Shown here piece by piece: positions 21,722-30,445 of a DNA stretch of 64,000 bases. This DNA is from Pseudomonas hunanensis. Lineage in GTDB: Bacteria > Pseudomonadota > Gammaproteobacteria > Pseudomonadales > Pseudomonadaceae. The position numbers and the translations under genes were made by a program. Position 1 is the stretch's first letter. The number at the start of each line of letters is the position of its first letter. The stretch lies in the NCBI RefSeq assembly GCF_013393325.1, contig NZ_QJRC01000095.1, positions 310,001 to 374,000 on the forward strand. Reading direction: 5' to 3'. The notes beneath the pieces are model-generated. The model was not told the DNA's origin. It ran no database searches and saw nothing but the letters and a program-made list of their open reading frames with translations.

Positions 21722-23425
21722 ATGATCGAGGTAACCGAGGTTTCCATTGCCGCGCTGCGCGACGCGCTCGAGTCGGGCCGCACGACGGCGGTCGAGCTGG
21801 TCAAGGCCTATCTGGCACGTATCGATGCCTACGATGGCGCCGACACGGCCACGGCCCTGAACGCCGTAGTGGTACGCAACCCGGAGGCGCTGAAAGAGGC
21901 CGAGGCCTCCGACGCCCGCCGTGCCAAGGGCCAGGTGCTGAGCCCACTGGACGGCATTCCCTACACTGCCAAAGACAGCTACCTGGTCAAGGGCCTGACT
22001 GCCGCTTCCGGCAGCCCTGCCTTCAAGAACCTGGTCGCCCAGCGCGACGCCTTCACCATCGAGCGCCTGCGCGCCGCGGGTGCCGTGTGCCTGGGCAAGA
22101 CCAACATGCCGCCCATGGCTAACGGTGGCATGCAGCGCGGTGTCTATGGCCGCGCCGAAAGCCCTTACAACGCCAACTACCTGACCGCGCCGTTCGCCTC
22201 GGGCTCGTCCAACGGCGCCGGCACCGCCACCGCCGCCAGCTTCAGTGCCTTCGGCCTGGCCGAAGAAACCTGGTCCAGCGGCCGTGGCCCGGCGTCCAAC
22301 AACGGCCTGTGCGCCTATACCCCATCGCGCGGGGTGATTTCGGTGCGTGGCAACTGGCCGCTGACCCCGACCATGGACGTGGTGGTGCCTTATGCACGCA
22401 CCATGGCCGACCTACTGGAAATTCTCGACGTGGTGGTCGCCGATGACGTCGACAAGCGCGGCGACCTGTGGCGCCTGCAACCGTGGGTGCCGATTCCGGC
22501 GGCCTCCAAGGTGCGCCCGGCGTCGTACCTGGACCTGGCGGTAGATGCCAGCGCGCTCAAGGGCAAGCGCTTTGGCGTGCCACGCATGTACATCAATGCC
22601 GACACCGAGGCCGGTACCTCCGAAAAACCGGGCATCGGCGGCCCGACTGGCCAACGCATCAACACCCGCGCCACGGTCATCGACCTGTGGCAGCAAGCGC
22701 GCCAGGCCCTGGAAGCGGCCGGTGCGCAAGTGCTGGAAGTGGACTTCCCGCTGGTGTCCAACTGCGAAGGCGACCGCCCGGGCGCACCGACCGTTTACAA
22801 CCGCGGTATCGTCAGCAAGGAGTTCCTCCATGACGAACTGTGGGAGCTTTCGGGCTGGGGCTTCGACGACTTCCTGCGTGCCAATGACGACCCCAAGCTC
22901 AACCGCCTGGCCGATGTCGATGGCCCACAGATTTTCCCACACGACCCAGGCACCCTGCCCAACCGCGAGGACGACCTGGCGGCGGGCATGGACGAGTACG
23001 TCAACATGGCCAAGCGCGGCCTGAAGACCTGGGACCAGATCGAGACCCTGCCAGATGGCCTGCGCGGCCTGGAGCAGACCCGCAAGCTGGACCTGGAAGA
23101 CTGGATGGACAAGCTGGGCCTGGATGCGGTGCTGTTCCCAACCGTAGCGGACGTTGGCCCGGCTGACGCCGACGTCAACCCGGCGTCGGCGGACATCGCC
23201 TGGAGCAACGGCATCTGGGTGGCCAACGGTAACCTGGCGATCCGCCATCTGGGCGTACCGACCGTGACCGTGCCAATGGGCGTGATGGCCGATATCGGCA
23301 TGCCGGTGGGGTTGACCTTTGCCGGCCGAGCCTACAGCGACAATGCGCTGCTGAGCTTTGGTGCGGCCTTCGAGGCGACCGGCTCGCGCCGCATGATCCC
23401 GCCGCGCACTCCAACTCTGGGCTGA
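21722..23425 (+). CDS. Amidase (amidase signature family)
   Basis: The 567-residue protein carries the amidase signature. The catalytic Lys is in IPYTAKDSY (about 80-88), the cis-Ser in FASGSSNGAGTA (about 160-171) and the nucleophile Ser in ETWSSGRGPAS (about 183-193). In most relatives the last motif is GTDTGGSIRxPA, so this belongs to a divergent branch. It hydrolyses a carboxylic amide; the substrate is unknown. The start ATG follows GGTGAACGC. A GGCCGC/GCGGCC hairpin (23433-23449) and a REP pair follow. Confidence 0.82.
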   Translation: MIEVTEVSIAALRDALESGRTTAVELVKAYLARIDAYDGADTATALNAVVVRNPEALKEAEASDARRAKGQVLSPLDGIPYTAKDSYLVKGLTAASGSPAFKNLVAQRDAFTIERLRAAGAVCLGKTNMPPMANGGMQRGVYGRAESPYNANYLTAPFASGSSNGAGTATAASFSAFGLAEETWSSGRGPASNNGLCAYTPSRGVISVRGNWPLTPTMDVVVPYARTMADLLEILDVVVADDVDKRGDLWRLQPWVPIPAASKVRPASYLDLAVDASALKGKRFGVPRMYINADTEAGTSEKPGIGGPTGQRINTRATVIDLWQQARQALEAAGAQVLEVDFPLVSNCEGDRPGAPTVYNRGIVSKEFLHDELWELSGWGFDDFLRANDDPKLNRLADVDGPQIFPHDPGTLPNREDDLAAGMDEYVNMAKRGLKTWDQIETLPDGLRGLEQTRKLDLEDWMDKLGLDAVLFPTVADVGPADADVNPASADIAWSNGIWVANGNLAIRHLGVPTVTVPMGVMADIGMPVGLTFAGRAYSDNALLSFGAAFEATGSRRMIPPRTPTLG

Positions 23426-23430
23426 ATTTA

Positions 23431-23539
23431 CAGCGGCCGCTTTGCGGCCCATTCGCGGGCAAACCCGCTCCCACAGGTACTGCGCAGGTCTCAAGGCTTG
23501 TGGCGATCCTGTGGGGGCGGGTTCACCCGCGAATGGGCC
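23431..23539. repeat. Inverted pair of P. putida-type REP elements
   Basis: GCGGCCCATTCGCGGGCAAA CCCGCTCCCACAGG (23444-23476) is repeated inverted at 23508-23539. A terminator-like hairpin GGCCGC-TTT-GCGGCC (23434-23448) lies at its left end after the amidase gene. It is a typical intergenic REP pair. Confidence 0.75.
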
Positions 23540-23547
23540 TGAAAAAG

Positions 23548-23607
23548 CAAATCGCACAATTCAACTTTTTGTGTAAAAATGCACAAAAAGTTGAATTGTG
23601 CGATTTG
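23548..23607. promoter_or_regulatory. Perfect inverted repeat with 26-base arms before the DauR-like gene
   Basis: The arms 23548-23573 and 23582-23607 are perfectly complementary around the loop TAAAAATG; the inner ends read CAACTTTTTGTG and CACAAAAAGTTG. The repeat ends 2 bases before the ATG at 23610. No ribosome binding site is visible outside the right arm. It may be the operator of the downstream regulator or an RNA hairpin that controls its translation. Confidence 0.8.
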
Positions 23608-23609
23608 TC

Positions 23610-24284
23610 ATGCCCATTTCCCCCGCTGAAGAACGCCACCTCACCCTCACCGTGCTCAAAGCCGCCATCCAGGCCTTGGGCAGCGTTGCCGCACGCAACA
23701 TGGAAATCCTGCTGCACGACCTGGACCACCCGGAGCATTCCGTGGTGGCGATCGTCAACGGCCATCTCTCCGGCCGTAGCGTCGGCAGCCCGATCCTCGC
23801 CGCCCCGGAGCAGGACCAAGGCTTCAAGGCGCTGATGCAGGCCTCGGCCGAGCAGCATGGCTGCGAGCCGGTGGTACTGCCCGACTACCCCACCACGCTC
23901 AAGGGCCGCACGCTGCGCAGCGCCACCGCAATCTTTCGCGACAGCAACGGCCACCCCTTCGCCAGCCTCTGCGTCAACACCGACGTCACCGGCCTGGACG
24001 CCGCCATGAGCTTTCTCCAGCAGTTCCAACCGCTGGGGGCCACGCCTGCCGTCAACGAACCCGCCGACATGGAACTGCTGATGAGCGAGATCATTCAGGC
24101 TGCCTTGCAACGCAGCGGCCAGGGCCGGATGAACAAACAGGCCAAGGTCGAGGCCGTACAGGTCATGCAGGAGCGCGGCCTGTTCATCGTCAAAGGCGGC
24201 GTGGAAAAGGCCGCCAGTGCCCTCGGCGTAACCCGCTACACCATTTACAACTACCTTGAACAACTGCGCGGAGCCAGCCAATGA
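23610..24284 (+). CDS. DauR/YheO-type transcriptional regulator (PAS-like plus HTH)
   Basis: The 224-residue protein has the YheO/PAS_6 domain (about 10-125: LGSVAARNMEILLHDL, HSVVAIVNGHLSGRSVGSPI, TAIFRDSNGHPFASLCVNTD) and a C-terminal helix-turn-helix (FIVKGGVEKAASALGVTRYT). This group includes DauR, repressor of D-arginine use in P. aeruginosa. Start ATG 23610 is preferred to GTG 23598, which lies within the inverted repeat. Its stop overlaps the dehydratase-like gene as ATGA, so it probably controls that gene and itself. The effector is not known. Confidence 0.8.
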   Translation: MPISPAEERHLTLTVLKAAIQALGSVAARNMEILLHDLDHPEHSVVAIVNGHLSGRSVGSPILAAPEQDQGFKALMQASAEQHGCEPVVLPDYPTTLKGRTLRSATAIFRDSNGHPFASLCVNTDVTGLDAAMSFLQQFQPLGATPAVNEPADMELLMSEIIQAALQRSGQGRMNKQAKVEAVQVMQERGLFIVKGGVEKAASALGVTRYTIYNYLEQLRGASQ

Positions 24285-25198
24285 CCTTGCATATCCACAC
24301 ACCCCTGATCGAATCCCGCTCGCTGTCGTTGGTCGCGGGCCGAAACATCTGGCTCAAGCTCGATGCTCTGCAACCTTGCGGCTCGTTCAAGCTGCGTGGG
24401 GTGGGCCACGCCTGCGAAGTGCATCAAGCCCGTGGCGCTCGGCAGTTCATCTCTTCCTCGGGCGGCAACGCCGGCCTGGCGGTGGCCTATGCGGGCCGCA
24501 AGCTGGGTGTGCCGGTGACCGTGGTCGTCCCCGAGACCACTACCGAGCGGGCCAAGGAGTTGCTGCGCCTGGAAGACGCCAACGTGGTGGTGCATGGCAG
24601 TTCCTGGCAGGAGGCGAACGCACTGGCGCAGACCTTGGTAGGGCCGAATGATGCGTTTATCCACCCGTTTGACGACCCGCTGCTGTGGGCCGGGCATGCC
24701 AGCCTGATCGATGAAGTCGCCGAAGCCGGCGTGAAACCGGACGCCGTGGTGCTGTCGGTAGGCGGTGGCGGGTTGCTCAGCGGCGTGGTGGAGGGGCTGC
24801 AGCGCAATGGCTGGGGTGATGTACCGGTGCTGGCGGTGGAAACCAATGGCGCCGCGTCGCTGCACGCGGCCCTTCAGGCGGGACATTCGGTTGAGCTGGA
24901 GCGCATCGCCTCGGTGGCGACCTCGCTGGGGGCAAAGCGGGTCGCCGATCAGGCGCTAGCCTGCGCACAGCAACACCCGGTACACAGCCACCTGGTCACC
25001 GATCGTGCGGCATTGGAGGCCTGTGAGCGATTCCTGCTGGACCATCGCCTGCTGGTGGAACCCGCCTGTGGCGCAGCATTGGCATTAGCGTATGCGCCGG
25101 GCGCCCTGGCGCAATACCAGAATGTGCTGGTGGTGGTGTGTGGCGGCGCTACGGCAACGCTTGAGCAAATTCAGGCGTGGTTGCGGCAGGCAGATTGA
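24281..25198 (+). CDS. PLP-dependent serine/threonine dehydratase-like enzyme
   Basis: The 305-residue protein belongs to the fold-type II PLP enzymes: the PLP Lys is in CGSFKLRGVG (about Lys37), the phosphate loop includes SSSGGNAGLAVAYAG, and VGGGGLLSGV forms the Gly-rich loop. It resembles catabolic L-serine/L-threonine dehydratases that release ammonia and a 2-oxo acid, and is close to the short single-domain type without an ACT domain. The D- or L-specificity is not visible. Coupling to a DauR-like regulator suggests amino-acid catabolism induced by its substrate. Confidence 0.8.
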   Translation: MTLHIHTPLIESRSLSLVAGRNIWLKLDALQPCGSFKLRGVGHACEVHQARGARQFISSSGGNAGLAVAYAGRKLGVPVTVVVPETTTERAKELLRLEDANVVVHGSSWQEANALAQTLVGPNDAFIHPFDDPLLWAGHASLIDEVAEAGVKPDAVVLSVGGGGLLSGVVEGLQRNGWGDVPVLAVETNGAASLHAALQAGHSVELERIASVATSLGAKRVADQALACAQQHPVHSHLVTDRAALEACERFLLDHRLLVEPACGAALALAYAPGALAQYQNVLVVVCGGATATLEQIQAWLRQAD

Positions 25199-25383
25199 AG
25201 CTGCCACCTGTCGGTGGTGATTACGATAGTCATATGCACCTGATCTACTAGGCCCGCCGCAACCGAAATTGCCCTCGCAATGGCGTCAACCCTGACGAAA
25301 TGCGTATCCCACCCTTTCGGTCTGCGGCAAGTGAAGGCACAATGCGTGTCCTTTTTTTGGCCGGCCTGGCCGGGGGCCTTTAA

Positions 25384-26481
25384 ATGATCAAGACGCCGTA
25401 TTACCTCATCGATAAAACCAAGCTGCTCAGCAACATGGAGAAGATCGCCTACGTGCGTGAACACTCCGGTGCCAAGGCGCTGCTCGCCCTCAAGTGCTTC
25501 GCCACCTGGTCGGTGTTCGACCTGATGCAGCAGTACATGGACGGCACCACCTCGTCCTCCCTCTTCGAGCTCAAGCTCGGCCGCCAGAAGTTCGCCGGCG
25601 AAACCCACGCCTACAGCGTGGCCTGGGCCGACGACGAGGTCGAGGAGATGCTCGAGAACTGCGACAAGATCATCTTCAACTCGATCGGCCAGCTGCAGCG
25701 TTTTGCCGAACAGTCCGAAGGTAAAGTGCGTGGTCTGCGCGTCAACCCGCAGGTCAGCAGCTCCGACTACCTGCTGGCCGACCCGGCCCGCCCGTTCAGC
25801 CGCCTGGGCGAATGGGACCCGGCCAAGATCGAACAGGTGATCGAACAGATCTCCGGCTTCATGTTCCACAACAACTGCGAGAACGGTGACTTCGGCCTGT
25901 TCGACAAGATGCTCACGCACATCGAAGAGCGTTTCGGCCACCTGCTGCACAAGGTCGAGTGGGTCAGCCTCGGTGGCGGCATTCACTTCACCGGTGAAGA
26001 CTATGCGGTAGACGCCTTCTGCGCGCGCCTCAAGGCCTTCTCGCAAACCTACGGTGTGCAGGTGTACCTGGAGCCCGGCGAAGCCGCCATCACCAACAGC
26101 GCCTCGCTGGAAGTGACCGTGCTCGACACCCTGTACAACGGCAAGCACCTGGCCGTGGTCGACAGTTCGATCGAAGCGCACCTGCTCGACCTGCTGATTT
26201 ACCGCCTCAACGCCAAGATGGCCCCCAACGACGGCGAGCACACCTATATGGTCTGCGGCAAGTCGTGCCTGGCCGGTGACATCTTCGGCGAGTACCAATT
26301 CGATCGTCCGTTGGCCATTGGCGATCGCCTGTCGTTCATCGACACGGCGGGGTACACCATGGTCAAGAAAAACTGGTTCAACGGTCTGAAAATGCCGTCC
26401 ATCGTGGTCAAGCAACTCGACGGCAGCGTCGAAGTCGTCCGCGAGTTCGGTTTTGAAGACTACGTTTCCAGCCTGTCGTAA
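25384..26481 (+). CDS. nspC: Carboxynorspermidine decarboxylase
   Basis: The 365-residue protein is an alanine-racemase-fold PLP decarboxylase of the NspC type. The PLP Lys is in AKALLALKCFATWSVF (about 24-39), LGGGIHFTGEDY matches the Gly-rich phosphate site, and GKSCLAGDIFGEY the Cys-Asp active-site region. It decarboxylates carboxynorspermidine or carboxyspermidine. ATG 25384 has no clear ribosome binding site; a G+C-rich hairpin-forming stretch (25359-25378) lies just before it after a run of seven T. It forms an operon with the dehydrogenase-type synthase 33 bases downstream. Confidence 0.9.
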   Translation: MIKTPYYLIDKTKLLSNMEKIAYVREHSGAKALLALKCFATWSVFDLMQQYMDGTTSSSLFELKLGRQKFAGETHAYSVAWADDEVEEMLENCDKIIFNSIGQLQRFAEQSEGKVRGLRVNPQVSSSDYLLADPARPFSRLGEWDPAKIEQVIEQISGFMFHNNCENGDFGLFDKMLTHIEERFGHLLHKVEWVSLGGGIHFTGEDYAVDAFCARLKAFSQTYGVQVYLEPGEAAITNSASLEVTVLDTLYNGKHLAVVDSSIEAHLLDLLIYRLNAKMAPNDGEHTYMVCGKSCLAGDIFGEYQFDRPLAIGDRLSFIDTAGYTMVKKNWFNGLKMPSIVVKQLDGSVEVVREFGFEDYVSSLS

Positions 26482-26514
26482 GACCGGCTTTCCAAGTAAG
26501 GAGCAAAGGGTAAA

Positions 26515-27759
26515 TTGAAGAAGAACGTTCTTATCATTGGTGCAGGAGGTGTCGCCAAGGTGGTGGCCCACAAGTGCGCACAGCATAACGACGAACTGGG
26601 TCGTATCGCTATCGCGTCACGGAACATCTCCAAATGCCAGGCCATCATCGACAGCGTCAAGGCCAAGGGTAGCCTCAAGGTACCCGCCGACATCCAGGCC
26701 TTCTCGCTCAACGCCCTCGATGTCGAGGCGACCAAGGCACTGATCCGCGAAACCGAATCGCAGATCGTGATCAACGTGGGTTCCGCCTTCCTCAACATGT
26801 CGGTGCTGCGTGCCTGCATCGATACCGGTGTCGCCTATCTGGACACCGCCATCCACGAAGAGCCGGGCAAAATTTGCGAGACCCCGCCGTGGTACGGCAA
26901 CTACGAGTGGAAACACCTCGAAGAGTGCCAACAAAAGAACATTACCGCCATTCTCGGCGTCGGTTTCGACCCGGGTGTGGTGAACAGCTACGCAAAACTT
27001 GCGCAGCAGCAGTATTTCGACAGCATTGATTCGATCGACATCCTCGACGTCAATGCCGGTTCGCATGGCAAGTACTTTGCCACCAACTTCGACCCGGAAA
27101 TCAACTTCCGCGAGTTCACCGGGCAAGTGTGGAGCTGGCAGAACAGCCAGTGGACCAGCAACACCATGTTCGAGGTCAAGCGTACCGACGACCTGCCAGT
27201 AGTAGGCTCGCAAAACCTGTACCTGACCGGCCACGATGAAGTTCACTCGATTTCGAAGAACCTCAACGTGCCGAACGTGCGTTTCTGGATGAGCTTCGGC
27301 GAGCACTACATCAACGTGTTCACCGTGCTGAAAAACCTGGGCCTGCTCAGCGAGCAACCGGTGAAAACCGCCGAAGGCCTGGAAGTGGTACCGCTGAAAG
27401 TGGTCAAGGCCGTACTGCCAGACCCAGCCTCGCTGGCCCCTGGCTACACCGGCAAGACCTGCATCGGTGACCTGGTAAAAGGCACCAAGGATGGCCAGCC
27501 GCGCGAAGTGTTCATCTACAACGTGGCCGACCACGAAGAAGCCTACGCCGAGACCGACAGCCAGGGCATTTCCTACACCGCCGGTGTACCGCCAGTGGCT
27601 GCCGCCCTGCTGGTTGCCCGTGGTGAATGGGATGCCAAGCGCATGGTCAACGTCGAAGAGCTGCCAGCAGAGCCGTTCCTCAAGGCGCTGGATGTGATGG
27701 GCTTGCCGACCCGCGTCAAAGATGAAAAAGGCGATCGTCCTTGGGACGCTGAAGCCTAA
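26515..27759 (+). CDS. Carboxynorspermidine synthase (saccharopine dehydrogenase family)
   Basis: The 414-residue protein has an N-terminal NAD(P) site VLIIGAGGVAKVVAHKCAQH and the saccharopine-dehydrogenase-like C-terminal domain (GVGFDPGVVNSYAKLA; DVNAGSHGKYFATNFDPEIN). It is the partner of NspC: it joins aspartate semialdehyde with a diamine to give carboxynorspermidine or carboxyspermidine. Translation starts at TTG 26515 (LKKNVLIIGAGG), 9 bases after AAAGGG. The next ATG would remove the NAD site. A strong terminator follows. Confidence 0.88.
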   Translation: MKKNVLIIGAGGVAKVVAHKCAQHNDELGRIAIASRNISKCQAIIDSVKAKGSLKVPADIQAFSLNALDVEATKALIRETESQIVINVGSAFLNMSVLRACIDTGVAYLDTAIHEEPGKICETPPWYGNYEWKHLEECQQKNITAILGVGFDPGVVNSYAKLAQQQYFDSIDSIDILDVNAGSHGKYFATNFDPEINFREFTGQVWSWQNSQWTSNTMFEVKRTDDLPVVGSQNLYLTGHDEVHSISKNLNVPNVRFWMSFGEHYINVFTVLKNLGLLSEQPVKTAEGLEVVPLKVVKAVLPDPASLAPGYTGKTCIGDLVKGTKDGQPREVFIYNVADHEEAYAETDSQGISYTAGVPPVAAALLVARGEWDAKRMVNVEELPAEPFLKALDVMGLPTRVKDEKGDRPWDAEA

Positions 27760-27767
27760 GCCGTAAA

Positions 27768-27803
27768 CAGAAGGGGCGCCAACAGGGCGCCCCTTCTGCT
27801 TTT
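27768..27803. terminator. Terminator between convergent genes
   Basis: CAGAAGGGGCGCC (27768-27780) pairs perfectly with GGCGCCCCTTCTG (27786-27798), loop AACAG, then CTTTT. It ends the norspermidine operon and may also serve the convergent methyltransferase. Confidence 0.8.
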
Positions 27804-27816
27804 GCAGGCCAGGCCC

Positions 27817-28863
27817 CTACTTGCGGGCCTCCAGAATCAGGTTGAACGGCGTCTGCGTCGCCCGCCGGAACCGGCTGAACCCCGCCTCCTCGAACACTGC
27901 CCGCAAACGCGCCTCGCCGGCCTGCGCGCCCAACCCCAGCCCCACTTCCTGCGACAACGAGTTTGGCGTGCAGATGAACGTCGACGCCGCATAGAACAAC
28001 CGCCCGACCGGCGTCAGGTTGCCGTCCAGCGAGTCCTCGGCATAAGGCTCTACCAACATCACCGTGCCGTCAGGTTTCAAAGCACGATAGGCATGCTTGG
28101 CTGCCCCCACCGGGTCACCCATGTCGTGCAGGCAGTCGAAGAAGCAAACCAGGTCGTGGTCATGCCCAGGGTAGTCCTTGGCGCTGGCCTGCTGGAAACC
28201 CACCCGCTCCACCAAGCCCGCCTCACGTGCACGCTGGTTGGCGGTGACGATCGAAGGCCCGTGATAGTCGTACCCCACGAAGGTCGACGCCGGAAACGCC
28301 TGCGCCATGACCAGCGTCGAGGCACCATGGCCGCACCCCACGTCTGCCACCTTGGCGCCCGCTTGCAGCTTGGCCACCACACCCTCCAGCGCCGGCAGCC
28401 AATTGGCCACCAGAAAGGTGCGGTACCCCGGCCGGAAGAACCGCTCGGTGCCGCTGAACATGCACGGATGGTGGTCGCCCCAGGCCAGACCGCCATCGCC
28501 GCGCATGGCGGCTACCAGCTTGTCCTTATCATGGAACAGCGCCGCCACCACGGCTGCACCGCCGGCCATGTAAGCCGGGGAATCCTCCAGCGCCAGGGCC
28601 ATGGCCTGCTCTTCAGGCAGTACGAAGCGGCCCTTGTCATGCACCACATAGCCCGATGCCGCCTGTGCATTCAACCATTCGCGCACCAACCGCGGATGAC
28701 AGCCGGTCTTTTCCGCCAGTTGCTCGGGGGTAACCGCCTGGCTGTCGGCCATGGCCCGGTACAGCCCCAGCTCATCGCCGAGGATGACATTGGCCAGTGT
28801 CGCCGCTGCGCCCATGTCGTTCACCAGCTTGCCCATGAAATCGTGAAGCCTTGCCTCGTCCAT
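27817..28863 (-). CDS. Class I SAM-dependent methyltransferase with N-terminal winged helix
   Basis: The 348-residue protein has a helical, winged-helix-like N-terminal part (about 20-95; QLAEKTGCHPRLVREWLNAQ) and a Rossmann methyltransferase domain: motif I VADVGCGHGASTL (about 171-183), motif II FVGYDYHG, motif IV FFDCLHDMGDP and LKPDGTVMLVEP. This plan occurs in small-molecule and tRNA-type methyltransferases; the substrate is unknown. It is transcribed convergent to the norspermidine operon and appears to stand alone. Confidence 0.8.
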   Translation of the reverse strand: MDEARLHDFMGKLVNDMGAAATLANVILGDELGLYRAMADSQAVTPEQLAEKTGCHPRLVREWLNAQAASGYVVHDKGRFVLPEEQAMALALEDSPAYMAGGAAVVAALFHDKDKLVAAMRGDGGLAWGDHHPCMFSGTERFFRPGYRTFLVANWLPALEGVVAKLQAGAKVADVGCGHGASTLVMAQAFPASTFVGYDYHGPSIVTANQRAREAGLVERVGFQQASAKDYPGHDHDLVCFFDCLHDMGDPVGAAKHAYRALKPDGTVMLVEPYAEDSLDGNLTPVGRLFYAASTFICTPNSLSQEVGLGLGAQAGEARLRAVFEEAGFSRFRRATQTPFNLILEARK

Positions 28864-29107
28864 GACCTGCCCTCCTCTGCAAGAAGGCCATCGCCAGCGA
28901 GGGACATCCGCTCCTGGGAGGCGGTGGTCGGTTCAAGGGTTACGGATCGCGTTGAAACACATGACCGCGAGCCGTCTGTAAGTTTAGATGGTCTCCCCAG
29001 GTGAAGTGGCATCGCGGCCGCGCAGCCCACGGAATCATCCGCTGGGTAACAATTCCTAAACAACAATGTGACATTTTTTTTCAGCTTTCTTATCAAGGAG
29101 CTGTTAG
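28864..29107. other. Divergent intergenic region before the uronate-lipid operon
   Basis: These 244 bases separate the methyltransferase gene from ugd. Only the ugd ribosome binding site AAGGAG (29095-29100) and an A+T-rich stretch with T8 at about 29075-29082 stand out. Promoters for both directions should be here, but I see no unambiguous sigma-70 pair. Confidence 0.4.
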
Positions 29108-30445
29108 ATGAAAGTCACGGTTTTCGGTACTGGCTATGTCGGCCTCACCCAGGCAGTGTGCCTGGCCCAGGTGGGCCATTCGGTGTTGTGCATGGATGTC
29201 GATGCCGAACGAGTTGCCAACCTCAGTGCAGGCCATTGCCCGATCTTCGAGCCCGGCCTTGCGCCGCTGCTGGAGAAAAACCTGGCTTGCGGTCGCCTGC
29301 GTTTCACCACGGATGCCAGGGCAGCAGTTCACTACGCCAGGCTGCAGTTCATCGCAGTCGGCACTCCGCCACAAGCCGATGGCAGCGCCGACCTGAAGCA
29401 CGTTTTTGCCGTGGTCGACAGCATCCTCGAACATGCCGACGGCGCCAAGGTGATCGTCAACAAATCCACCGCGCCAGTCGGCACGGTGCACCGCATCAAA
29501 TCGCGTATAGCCCAGGCCGTGGCCGACACCAGTCATTTCCAGGTCATCAGCAACCCGGAATTTCTCAAGGAAGGCTCGGCCGTGGATGATTGCATGCGTC
29601 CGGACCGCATCATCATCGGCGGCGCCGAACCGGCCGAAGTGGAATTGCTGCGCGAGCTGTACCTGCCGTTCAGCCGCAACCGCGAAAAGCTTATGACCAT
29701 GGATGCGCGCAGCGCCGAGCTGACCAAGTATGCGGCCAACTGCATGCTGGCGACCAAGATCTCCTTCATCAACGAAATCGCCAACCTGGCCGAGTACCTG
29801 GGGGCCGATATCGAGATGGTGCGCCGTGGCATCGGCTCCGACCCGCGCATTGGCTATGACTTCATCTACGCCGGTTGCGGCTTTGGCGGCTCGTGCTTCC
29901 CCAAGGACTTGCAAGCCCTGCGCCGCAGCGCCGAGGCTGAAGGCTTCGAGCCGCAGTTGCTGCGTGCGGTGGAGTCGGTCAACGAACATCAAAAGGGCCG
30001 GTTGTTCAGCAAGATCCAGCGGCATTATCCCGGTGGCCTGCGGGGCAAGGTATTTGCCTTGTGGGGGTTGTCGTTCAAGCCCAACACCAACGACATACGC
30101 GAGGCCTCCAGCCGGGTCCTGCTGGAGGCCCTGTGGGCCGCTGGCGCGCGGGTACAGGCCCATGACCCGCAGGCGATGGAAGAAATCCTGCGGCATTACG
30201 GCCCGCGCGCCGACCTGCAACTGGTGCCCTGCAAGGACGATGCACTGGAGGGTGCCGATGCGCTGGTAATCATCACCGAGTGGCAGGACTACCGCGTGCT
30301 CAACCTGGAAAAAGTGCCGCAACAATTGGCCGACCGGGTGGTATTCGACGGGCGCAACCTGTTCGAGCCCGAGCACATGGCCACCGCCGGCCTCACCTAT
30401 TACGGTATTGGTCGCGGCCAGGTGCAGCCAGCATGCCCGTACTGA
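29108..30445 (+). CDS. ugd: UDP-glucose 6-dehydrogenase
   Basis: The 445-residue enzyme oxidises UDP-glucose to UDP-glucuronic acid with NAD. It has the N-terminal NAD motif VFGTGYVGLTQAVCLAQVGH, the catalytic Cys in GCGFGGSCFPKDL (about Cys 264), and the C-terminal domain with LWGLSFKPNTNDIREA. It is the first gene of a five-gene, closely spaced operon and its end overlaps the epimerase gene by 13 bases. The product would feed that epimerase and the lipid-linked sugar steps. Confidence 0.92.
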   Translation: MKVTVFGTGYVGLTQAVCLAQVGHSVLCMDVDAERVANLSAGHCPIFEPGLAPLLEKNLACGRLRFTTDARAAVHYARLQFIAVGTPPQADGSADLKHVFAVVDSILEHADGAKVIVNKSTAPVGTVHRIKSRIAQAVADTSHFQVISNPEFLKEGSAVDDCMRPDRIIIGGAEPAEVELLRELYLPFSRNREKLMTMDARSAELTKYAANCMLATKISFINEIANLAEYLGADIEMVRRGIGSDPRIGYDFIYAGCGFGGSCFPKDLQALRRSAEAEGFEPQLLRAVESVNEHQKGRLFSKIQRHYPGGLRGKVFALWGLSFKPNTNDIREASSRVLLEALWAAGARVQAHDPQAMEEILRHYGPRADLQLVPCKDDALEGADALVIITEWQDYRVLNLEKVPQQLADRVVFDGRNLFEPEHMATAGLTYYGIGRGQVQPACPY

